The position numbers and the translations under genes were made by a program. Shown piece after piece: positions 1 through 7,618 of a DNA stretch of 64,000 nucleotides. The notes under the pieces were generated by a model, which was not told the DNA's origin, did not search any database, and saw nothing but the letters and a program-made list of their open reading frames with translations. Within the stretch, counting starts at the first letter, position 1, and each line of letters opens with the position of its first letter. Origin of the DNA: CAUZWH01 sp965247665 (lineage in GTDB: Bacteria; Pseudomonadota; Alphaproteobacteria; SHVV01). The stretch spans positions 62,001-126,000 of the forward strand of contig CBDFHH010000003.1 of assembly GCA_965247665.1 (NCBI GenBank). Direction: 5' to 3'.

Positions 1-144
1 CACGGATTGTCCTCGACACCTCGTCCTAGGCCACACAATCGACCATATCAACGAACTCATGCCCTGGAACTGCGCGCGCCGCCAAGACGAGGCCGCCTGA
101 TCGCCGTCAACAAAAAGGCGACGTGGGCTCGCGACGCCGCTTAC
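1..144 (+). mobile_element. Right end of an IS66-family insertion sequence
   Basis: The first 100 bases encode the tail of an IS66-type transposase. The heptamer CGCTTAC at 138-144 is the reverse complement of GTAAGCG, with which IS66-family inverted repeats commonly begin. I therefore place the element boundary at 144. The other end lies outside the window, so the expected 8-bp target duplication (which would start at about 145) cannot be checked. The element lies just past the 3' end of the helicase gene, at the outer side of the island. Confidence 0.55.
2..100 (+). CDS. IS66 family transposase (TnpC), C-terminal end only
   Basis: Reading frame 2 is open from the window edge to a TGA at 98-100. 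It ends in HTIDHINELMPWNCARRQDE, which matches the conserved tail of IS66 TnpC proteins (consensus around R-I-D-E-L-L-P-W). Only about 32 residues are visible, so catalytic residues cannot be assessed and the call rests on this tail and on the terminal-repeat-like heptamer 38 bp downstream. It is a partial gene cut by the window edge and may be intact outside it. Confidence 0.55.
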   Translation, partial: TDCPRHLVLGHTIDHINELMPWNCARRQDEAA

Positions 145-276
145 AGTTAGCAGGGGGCAGAGATAGCAAACTTGCTGGTGAGCGGCAGCCGAGCGGCTTC
201 GCCCGTACGGTAGACTAACTATCCATGGGCGCATGTCGGGGCGATAGCAAACGCTCTGGAGCGTCGCGCACGAACA

Positions 277-3200
277 TCAAGTCCACAGCCAGTCTAGTTC
301 TGAAAAAGCGAGCGCCTTATTGAAGTTCTCGATGTTGTCCTGGACATTGAGGATGAGGCATCGGTCGTTACCGCCATTTTTGACACCACGCAAACCTCTG
401 CCGATCATTTGGAAGTACAAATTTGGGCTGTAGACGGGCCTCGCCACGATTATTGCTCGCGTTTTCGGAGCGTCGAAACCCTCACGAAATACGTTGTAAT
501 TGACCAGGGCCCTGATCTCACCGCGACGAAATTCCTCGACTACTCTTAGGCGCGTGGAGAATTCTGTCGTTCCGCTCACGGCACGAGACTTGATTCCTTT
601 TCTATTCAGGAGCGCAGCTACAACCTGAGCGTGCTCGACCGATGTCGCGAAGATGAGGGTGGGCCAACTCGGACCGACATGCGATTCATACGCCTTAATA
701 ATGCGCTCAGTGCGTTCTGAATCCTGGGCAATGCGAGCTTCCACACTTTGAGGAAGCCACGGAACCGATTCCATTTGTCGTAACTCGTCGGCGTCAAGGG
801 AGAACACGCCACCTTGGATGGTTTCATGATCCGCCCGCGCAAGCACGTGCATTTCTTGAAGGTCCGTGATGACGTCCTCCGGGTTATCGCTCCCAAAAGC
901 CCCGGCATCCAGCCGGTTAGCACTGTAGCGGTTGACCAGTCTGGCGGTTTCCTCCTCGTCATGTCCACGATAGGGAGTTGCGGTGAGGCCAAGCAGAAAC
1001 GGTTCGTCCGGCCTTTGCCAGCGCGTCAAACCGACGTCCTGCATGACCGAGGTTGAGGTCGGAGCGATCGACCGATGCGCCTCGTCAAATGCAATAAGCT
1101 TGAAATAAGCCAGAAACTCATACTCACTGGGCTGGCTCTTGAATTTGGCGTGAAGTGTTTGGATTGTAGCGACGACCACATGGAGGTCGCTTGTTGGCAG
1201 CGGTCTCGGTTGCCTAGCCCACATCCTCGAAACACGTAACCGCGCCGTGTGGGCGCCGATACTCGACCATACTTGTCGCCAAGATTCGACGGCCTGTTCA
1301 CACAGTTCATCCCGATCTGCGATCCAGAGGACACCGCCCTCGAAGCCATCGTCACGCATTGCCTCTACAATGGCCTGAACGGCGACCCGCGTCTTGCCCG
1401 AACCGGTAGGCATGCTGATCATACCGCGCCGCTCAGCACCGTTTTGGCGTCCGTTACGGAACATGTTCCGAATATTGTTGACCACGATTTGTTGATAGGC
1501 GTGGAGTTCCGGGAGCGCATATCGACCCTCGACTTCGATGTACGGCACGCGTCGCGTGTTCCGCTCTCCAGCCCAATCTTCCGAAAGACCGAGCGAACGG
1601 ACGAAGTCAACGGCGCGCGCCGATCCAGCCCATTGCTTGGGAGGATTCAAATGGTCCAATGCCCAGCGATACTGCTTGAGAGCACTTGAATGGAACGACG
1701 CAATGGCAGCCTCGGCGACCTGTATGCCGGTGAGCGGCGCGTCTTCGCCCTCAAGTATCGCTAGCAAGGATTCGGGGAGCCCGCGCCGCAGCGACTCCTC
1801 ACCCACTGCGGCTAGAAGTCGCTCGGGATCTGTCTCCAATTCCCTTATGGCAGCACGTCGGTCCTCGATTTCCTGACAAGTCCCGCGCTGCAGTATTTCC
1901 TCAATATTACGATTATTGAGATCAAGCTTTAGCTCTACCGAAACAAGTTTCAGTTCGCGCAATTCGTTTTCATCATCATTGCCCGCGAGGTAAATGCTGG
2001 AGGCATGAAAAAAGCGATCGGTTGCGTCGCCGCCGACAAGAATTCGTTCACAACGTATGAGGCGACAGGTCTTCTGGTGTGCTGGAAGATGCTCTTCCAA
2101 TCCCGGCCAGATATCTGTCAAGGGGACCGGATCTTCCTCCCCAATGAATTCTGGTGTTGGCTCCGCGAGATCGAATGCCTCTCTTAACTTGTTTGCCTTC
2201 GCATGCGCCAATAGGGCGTGTAACGCTCTCGAGTTTTTGGGCTGTGTTCCAAGGGCATCCTCGAGGGCAAAAATACCGTGCGAAGTTCGAATCCTCCCGT
2301 ATTTGCGTAGCATGTCAATTGCCGGAGTCTCGCACTGCATTGCTGGATAGTAATTCACGGTCTGGTGCCGCAATGTCCAATTTTGGAAAGTGTCATCCAA
2401 TAACAGTAAGGCATCAGTGTAGAGCGCTTTGCCTTCGTCAGAGAGGACGGTCAGGACTTGCAGGGGACCGGCTCCCTCGGTGGATGCGAATTCAAGGTAA
2501 CCCCATTCCGGAGTGTGAGGTAAGCCATCTTGCTCGCGGAATCGGTGGCGGCAAGAATGCAGGTGAAAATCGAACCAAGGTTCGCAAGATAGATCGCCGA
2601 TATCGTGTGCAGTTTCCGTCACCCCAAGAGACCGTAACAACTGAATGTCGGGCTCATGGAAATCTGTATCGACAGTGGCATCGTCATCCCGGCTCCCATC
2701 GCCAGGCACAATCTTGCCCGGCAGTAGGACAGAGTGAGGAGGTCGCCACTGCTCAGAATTCGTGCGGACGCGAAGTTTCGATCTCCAACCGTCATGTTCT
2801 CGAATAATGTCTTGGGCCGCCTCCACCGTGCGTGCACGTTCCCAGAACTTGGTAAGAAGATCCACGCTTGGTTCCGTGCCGCTGTTTAATGCCTCTTTCG
2901 ATATGAGCTTGAAGCTGCTTTCGGGGGATGGCGGCTTTATGCCAAGCGCCTTTAAGGCCTCAAGTGTGTTGGCGTCTGCAATTAGCGCCGGATGTACAAA
3001 TGAATCGGGACTGAGAACGTGGCCGATACCGGACACTTCGTCAGGTATGAAGATACGGTCTGGATCAGGCTCCTGCCAATTACCGCTTGCCGTCAGCACG
3101 ATATTGCCAAGACTTTCCTTCAATCTTTTTTCTGGTGATATAAGCGTAGCGGTCTGGATTGCGGCCATTGAAGCGGGGGAGGCGTTGTTTTCCGGCTGAT

Positions 3201-4671
3201 CTTTCACGAGCGCCTCTAGCCACTGCGCGATCGTGGCCCTGGGTGCAGCAGTCTTGGATTGTCCATCCCATCGTGGAGGAAATAGTCGGTCAATTGCCGC
3301 AAATCGATTGCGTGTGAGCGCTCTGTGGTGGAGCCAATTTGATGGGCGGTCGTTAAACAATGACCACTGATTGAATGGTGCCAAGTCCAAACCATCCAGC
3401 GTCAGACTCATAGGCGGGTATGAGATCGTGTTAACGGCGCGCAGGTTCCCATTTTGATCGGGGACGATTTCGCGTTCGTAAAGATTAGAAAACAGGTGTT
3501 CCCGCAGCAGCTCACTCTGTTTGGTGTCGCCCGCCTCATGCCGGCGGGGTAACGCATCGAGATGTCTTGCCGGATCGTCCTCCGTTGCCAATTCTGGCAA
3601 CGTCTCCGCTACTATTTCTGCCGCCACTTTGATCAATTCGTCGTTGTAAGCGCCCGGTAACAGGTTCTGACGATCCTCGTTGGTTTTCCATGGCGCATTC
3701 AGGATGCCTGCTACGAGACTCGAGGTATTTGTAGGGAAGTAAGCCCAGAAGTCACCAGGGCTGGTCAATCGGTCGAGCGGCGAAGCCCAGAAGATTCGCA
3801 CGTCGTCGCTACCTTCGAGCGACCTCCGATCGGCCTGTGCCTCCGCCGATAGGTGATGAGTGCGATCAAACAATTTCCATTCGCTCGTGGCGTCACCGTC
3901 GGCAAGTAGGTATTCCCCATCCACCTTTTGCAGTTCGAGAGTTCGTGCAAGCTTCGACAGATCATCGTTGAACTCCAGTTGGTCGACGTGCTCAACAAAC
4001 AGCAAGAATTCTGTCGGGAAATCGCGTATCTGCCGAACGAGATCATTGTGCACGTCAGATTTGAGTGGCAGCCGCACAATGTTAGCTGCCCAACTCATGA
4101 GCTCGCGCAGAACATCGTCGGCATCCCGGTTCTCGTAAGGGTCAATGGGGTCGGGTAGGCGCAAGGCAGGATAGCGTTTGGCGTCCGGTACGACTTCCCG
4201 AATGCGTTCACGCGCGCGGCGGTGGTCGAAGCGAAACGAACCTGCGCGGCTGAAAAATTCCGGAGTATCGGAAACGCTTAGAAGAGACTTGAAGCCAAGA
4301 CCGAACCTCCCGATTTCGTTGGCCCCCCGCTTAGGCGACATGTGGGAAAACATGAGCGCCGTCACTCCATCCTGGTCGACGGGTTTGCCGCTATCAGCGC
4401 AATACAGACAGGTTTCAGTTAGACGGATCGTGATGCGCCCACCGCCTGGTATGCCGACCAGGGCGTCAGCGCTGTTCTGAGCGAGTTCGAACAGTTGACG
4501 ACGAGCATAACCGCCACGCGTCGTATCGTCCTCGTGGTTGGCATGTTCGTTGACCAGCTTCGGCTGAAGACGGTATGCGTCGAGCGTCCTCTTCGACTCT
4601 TCAGCGATATATGCACCTAGTACCCCGTCCGATCCCGTCCATTCGAGTTCGTGCGCGCTCATCACAATCAT
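277..4671 (-). CDS. HATPase (sacsin/Hsp90-like) fused to a DEAD/DEAH-box helicase; probable defence protein
   Basis: This protein has 1464 residues. The N-terminal third looks like a GHKL/sacsin-type ATPase: an N-box-like segment (ELAQNSADAL, about 58-67), a CADSG box and a GRFGLGFKS glycine box near 120-130. The middle (about 350-1050) has no recognised family. The C-terminal 380 residues are an SF2 helicase: Walker A PTGSGKT near 1088, DEAH near 1196, GLTATP near 1229 and motif VI QMIGRGLRG near 1421. The ATG at 4671 is preceded by AGGAGA. The gene follows a 201-residue protein by 20 bp, so the two are probably one operon. Large HATPase-helicase fusions occur in predicted anti-phage loci, and the location beside an integrase supports that. 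The substrate is unknown. Confidence 0.8.
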   Translation of the reverse strand: MIVMSAHELEWTGSDGVLGAYIAEESKRTLDAYRLQPKLVNEHANHEDDTTRGGYARRQLFELAQNSADALVGIPGGGRITIRLTETCLYCADSGKPVDQDGVTALMFSHMSPKRGANEIGRFGLGFKSLLSVSDTPEFFSRAGSFRFDHRRARERIREVVPDAKRYPALRLPDPIDPYENRDADDVLRELMSWAANIVRLPLKSDVHNDLVRQIRDFPTEFLLFVEHVDQLEFNDDLSKLARTLELQKVDGEYLLADGDATSEWKLFDRTHHLSAEAQADRRSLEGSDDVRIFWASPLDRLTSPGDFWAYFPTNTSSLVAGILNAPWKTNEDRQNLLPGAYNDELIKVAAEIVAETLPELATEDDPARHLDALPRRHEAGDTKQSELLREHLFSNLYEREIVPDQNGNLRAVNTISYPPMSLTLDGLDLAPFNQWSLFNDRPSNWLHHRALTRNRFAAIDRLFPPRWDGQSKTAAPRATIAQWLEALVKDQPENNASPASMAAIQTATLISPEKRLKESLGNIVLTASGNWQEPDPDRIFIPDEVSGIGHVLSPDSFVHPALIADANTLEALKALGIKPPSPESSFKLISKEALNSGTEPSVDLLTKFWERARTVEAAQDIIREHDGWRSKLRVRTNSEQWRPPHSVLLPGKIVPGDGSRDDDATVDTDFHEPDIQLLRSLGVTETAHDIGDLSCEPWFDFHLHSCRHRFREQDGLPHTPEWGYLEFASTEGAGPLQVLTVLSDEGKALYTDALLLLDDTFQNWTLRHQTVNYYPAMQCETPAIDMLRKYGRIRTSHGIFALEDALGTQPKNSRALHALLAHAKANKLREAFDLAEPTPEFIGEEDPVPLTDIWPGLEEHLPAHQKTCRLIRCERILVGGDATDRFFHASSIYLAGNDDENELRELKLVSVELKLDLNNRNIEEILQRGTCQEIEDRRAAIRELETDPERLLAAVGEESLRRGLPESLLAILEGEDAPLTGIQVAEAAIASFHSSALKQYRWALDHLNPPKQWAGSARAVDFVRSLGLSEDWAGERNTRRVPYIEVEGRYALPELHAYQQIVVNNIRNMFRNGRQNGAERRGMISMPTGSGKTRVAVQAIVEAMRDDGFEGGVLWIADRDELCEQAVESWRQVWSSIGAHTARLRVSRMWARQPRPLPTSDLHVVVATIQTLHAKFKSQPSEYEFLAYFKLIAFDEAHRSIAPTSTSVMQDVGLTRWQRPDEPFLLGLTATPYRGHDEEETARLVNRYSANRLDAGAFGSDNPEDVITDLQEMHVLARADHETIQGGVFSLDADELRQMESVPWLPQSVEARIAQDSERTERIIKAYESHVGPSWPTLIFATSVEHAQVVAALLNRKGIKSRAVSGTTEFSTRLRVVEEFRRGEIRALVNYNVFREGFDAPKTRAIIVARPVYSPNLYFQMIGRGLRGVKNGGNDRCLILNVQDNIENFNKALAFSELDWLWT

Positions 4672-4691
4672 GTTCTCCTGTGCGGCCCGAA

Positions 4692-5297
4692 TTAGCTAAC
4701 CAATTGGTCCCAGTGGGCTGCTATCGATGCGGGGTCTAAACCGGCCTTCACTGGCACGTAGCCACCCCGACCCTCCCTTCTAACGACTCCCAACGAACAG
4801 AGCCACGCAAGGACTAGGTAGGCTTGGTATGACGGAAGATCCTTTCCGCTCGAATCAGATATTGGCAACATGCCCTCCATCGAAAACTCCTTTGCCTCAA
4901 GCTTGCGCAGCTCCTCGGTTACAGTGAGTACGGTTGAGTGAGACGCTTTATGTTCGTACTCCGATTTCGCCTTCTTCGACCAACCGACCTTCACAAGTCG
5001 ATCACCGTCGCGCGCAAACTTTGGGTAGGCCTGCCTGTTCATGTGTCTCCTACCCTTAGGGTCTATTGCCGGAGGCTTTAACCGGGTCGGTGCAGTGGGC
5101 GCATCCGTGGCGCCATTTCCTCTTGATCCAATCTCTCCGTGCTCTAATTCAGCGATCAATTCACTTAATCGCTGCGAAACGGCTGCGATTGTGGCGATGT
5201 CTGAGTAGATGCGCTCCTCAATGGCGGATTGCAGTCTCTCGGCTAAGCGATCCTCCACGTCCGAGAGCATCACGCGGAGTTCATCAGGTACATTCAT
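4692..5297 (-). CDS. Uncharacterised 201-residue partner of the HATPase-helicase
   Basis: I do not recognise a named family. I chose the ATG at 5297 because CAGGAGGGGCACG lies directly upstream. An upstream in-frame start at 5369 would add 24 residues with no such site. The first 55 residues are predicted helical or coiled coil (LSDVEDRLAERLQSAIEERI). A polar linker follows, then a basic, aromatic segment (FARDGDRLVKVGWSKKAK) and a C-terminal part that could be a winged helix (SYQAYLVLAWLCSLGVVRRE). It is transcribed ahead of the helicase gene with a 20-bp gap, which suggests a dedicated regulator, specificity factor or adaptor of that protein. That role is inference. Confidence 0.65.
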   Translation of the reverse strand: MNVPDELRVMLSDVEDRLAERLQSAIEERIYSDIATIAAVSQRLSELIAELEHGEIGSRGNGATDAPTAPTRLKPPAIDPKGRRHMNRQAYPKFARDGDRLVKVGWSKKAKSEYEHKASHSTVLTVTEELRKLEAKEFSMEGMLPISDSSGKDLPSYQAYLVLAWLCSLGVVRREGRGGYVPVKAGLDPASIAAHWDQLVS

Positions 5298-5775
5298 CGT
5301 GCCCCTCCTGTATTTCGTGATATCAACGCCACTTATCCCATAATATGCGGTAGTTGTCAATACACACATATACAGGGAAGTTGAATTCTGGCTTTGCGAG
5401 GTGCCAAATCACCTCAGTGGCGGTGGGAAGCTCGCATCAACACGAATAGAATCGCGCTCACCGACAACACCAATTGGCTTGCCTTCGCCCGGGTCTCGAG
5501 GGAGGCAACCGCAATCTGAGCCGTCTCATAACGTACCTGGTCATATTGCCCTTCCGCTGCAACGATACTCCGGAAAGCAATTGGATCTGGGTCGGCAAAT
5601 TCGGGTGGCCTTTACCAACTCTGGCCACGGATAGGCTCTCGACATTGCCCCGGCACTCAATCTGAGTCTCGGAGGCGAGCGCCGCGAGACATCGGGTGAC
5701 GCCGAGGCAAACCACGGCGTTATGCTGCAGGGCCAGGTGCGGTTCTGAGCGTCGGCGAATCAGAGGGGATAAGGG
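5298..5775. other. 478-bp intergenic region with no recognised gene
   Basis: This stretch separates the helicase operon from the integrase; both are read leftward, so it must hold the helicase-operon promoter. The part just upstream of 5297 is AT-rich (TATGCGGTAGTTGTCAATAC at about 5344-5363), unlike the flanks, and is the likely promoter zone. The short open frames here show no family resemblance and no coding-like codon use. I see no tRNA, hairpin terminator or repeat in it. Confidence 0.5.
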
Positions 5776-7107
5776 TCAGCGAGAGTTGAAAGCTGACGTG
5801 TCTCCGTTGGCGGCAAGATGCCGATCCGCGCCAATCGCTTGGATGACGTTCTCGGACGCTGTCGCCCCGTTCATCAGCGCGTCGATACGATCGGCGACCC
5901 GTTGCGCGGGCGCGCGGAGCTGGGTGACCGTCCAGTCGGCGGCGTAGCCTTCGGTCACATCGTTGGGCCGTGCATGATTGACCAGTCGCTTGGTCAGTGC
6001 CGTCGGCAGCATGAGATCGCGCTCGGCGACGGTAATGAAGCAGTTGCGCAGCCCATGGAACCAGAACTTGGCGCCGCCGGCCTTGGTGATGCGGGCATAT
6101 AGATGGTGCGGGTCCTGGACATGGCCCGACGCGCTGGTCGGGGAGGAGAAGACCCAGGAGCGGATGTTCTCCGGCAGCTCTTCGCCTTCCGCCCGGCGGC
6201 GATCGAGGATGGTTTCCAATTGCCGGGTGATGGGAAGCTCCAAAGGTACGCCGGTCTTGGTCTCTTCGACCCGGAAGGCGAGAGACGCCATGTCAACCCG
6301 CTCCCATCGCAGGGTCAGCACTTCTTCGCGGCGCATACCGGTATAGAGACCGAACCATATCGCGTCGCGGATCGCCGGGTTGTTCACTTCCGCCGCGATG
6401 CCGGCACGCCAGCACGGCAATACCTCGTCAGGGGCGGATATCTTTCGCCGCGCCTTGCGGTGGAACTTGCCGCCGCCGGCGAGCCACAGATCGACCGGAT
6501 TGCGCAACCCGTCATGATCGACGCAGGGACGGCGATAAATCGAGCGCAGCAGGGACATCGACCGGTTGGCCGGCGACCAGCCGTTATCCTCGGTGATGCG
6601 GTTGAAACGGGCTTCTACATCCTGGCGGCCGATCGCGTCGAGGCGGCGCACCATCCAGTCGCCAAGATAGCGCTTGGCCTCGTAGCGGTAGAGTTCATCG
6701 GTGCGCTGCGATCGGTTGGGATTGGCTACCATGTAGCCATCGAAGGCATCTTGAAGCGTCGGCATGGCGCGTGATTCCGTACGTTCGCCCGCTGGATCGT
6801 TGCCGTCGGCGACCTGGCCCAGGAGCTTCTGAGCCAGACGCCGCGCATGATCGGGGGCGAGCTTGCCGTACCGGCCGATAACGACCCGTTTGTTGGGTGC
6901 CTTCCGACCACCGTCGCCGGCGCGATAGTTGGCCAGGAAGGACTTGATACCGGACGGATACACGCAGACGCCGAAGCCGCTCAACTTCTCGTCCCAGGCG
7001 ATCCAGGGCTTGTCGGCGGTCTCGAGAGCCTCGACGGCCCGCTTCGTGAGCAGAAGTTTGACGTTCGCCGTACGCTTTACGGATGGTGTTTCCATGCCGG
7101 CGATCAT
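5776..7107 (-). CDS. Site-specific tyrosine recombinase (island integrase)
   Basis: This is a P4/CP4-type phage integrase of about 443 residues. The N-terminal region matches the arm-binding DUF4102-like domain (KLLLTKRAVEAL, then WDEKLSGFGVCVYPSG). The catalytic domain carries the Arg in YTGMRREEVLTLRW, the H-x-x-R in FHGLRNCF, a later His in VNHARP and the probable nucleophile Tyr in TEGYAADW. The start is uncertain: I chose the ATG at 7107. A second ATG is at 7095, and a GTG at 7146 falls inside a 12-bp tandem repeat. The gene lies 180 bp from the tRNA-fMet fragment at 7287-7331, the usual int/att arrangement, and probably moved the HATPase-helicase cargo. Confidence 0.9.
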   Translation of the reverse strand: MIAGMETPSVKRTANVKLLLTKRAVEALETADKPWIAWDEKLSGFGVCVYPSGIKSFLANYRAGDGGRKAPNKRVVIGRYGKLAPDHARRLAQKLLGQVADGNDPAGERTESRAMPTLQDAFDGYMVANPNRSQRTDELYRYEAKRYLGDWMVRRLDAIGRQDVEARFNRITEDNGWSPANRSMSLLRSIYRRPCVDHDGLRNPVDLWLAGGGKFHRKARRKISAPDEVLPCWRAGIAAEVNNPAIRDAIWFGLYTGMRREEVLTLRWERVDMASLAFRVEETKTGVPLELPITRQLETILDRRRAEGEELPENIRSWVFSSPTSASGHVQDPHHLYARITKAGGAKFWFHGLRNCFITVAERDLMLPTALTKRLVNHARPNDVTEGYAADWTVTQLRAPAQRVADRIDALMNGATASENVIQAIGADRHLAANGDTSAFNSR

Positions 7108-7122
7108 CACACGCTCGCCACG

Positions 7123-7146
7123 CAAACTCAACACCAAACTCAACAC
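7123..7146. repeat. Two exact tandem copies of a 12-bp unit
   Basis: CAAACTCAACAC occurs twice without a gap (7123-7134 and 7135-7146), just upstream of the integrase start and 140 bp from the attachment site. Short direct repeats near int can be arm-type integrase or excisionase sites. That role is only a suggestion. Confidence 0.5.
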
Positions 7147-7286
7147 CAGAAATCAAAATTGGGCGTGCTGTTGCGTAAATCTGTCGGCAGCAATTGCTTT
7201 ACAAACCACACAACATACTGATATTACGCTATTTATACTAACATCAGCGTATGGAAGAGAGACACGGCGTAAACGTACAGGTGAGT

Positions 7287-7331
7287 CTCATAACCTGAAG
7301 GTCGTTGGTTCAAATCCAACCCCCGCAACCA
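7287..7331 (+). other. Attachment site: 3' part of an initiator tRNA-Met gene
   Basis: The 45 nt run from the anticodon loop (CTCATAA, anticodon CAT at 7289-7291) through a T arm (GTTGG-TTCAAAT-CCAAC) and acceptor strand CCCCGCA to an encoded ACCA. A whole tRNA would need a 5' strand TGCGGGG about 75 nt upstream. The bases there do not pair, and the 5' half of the anticodon stem is also mismatched, so this is a fragment and not a gene. Tyrosine integrases commonly recombine in the anticodon loop and duplicate the tRNA 3' end. The intact tRNA would be at the other island end, beyond base 1. Confidence 0.85.
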
Positions 7332-7618
7332 ATTAAGCCCGTTAGGTCAACGACTTAGTGGAATAATTTTTTGCCGAGTCGGAGGCCTGTTTGGTGCGTC
7401 CGCATGCCGGTGTGGTTCCGGGACTCGATGCCGGCATTTACGCCACTCGCCAGCGCGGTGATCTTGCTAAGATCGCACCGCAACCATCCGCAAGGGGGAG
7501 GCATGGTGGAGAAGCGCACAAAGAGTCCGGGATGGGCCGGGGCCGGCAATCCGGCCATCGGTTGGCGCGGCGGCTCCGTCGCTGCGCGATCGCTGCGCGT
7601 GTGCCGGGCGCTGGTCGG

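Noticed and set aside
7257..7331. Complete tRNA-Met gene at the integrase
   Set aside because: The 5' acceptor strand and 5' anticodon-stem strand do not pair; only the 3' 45 nt match.
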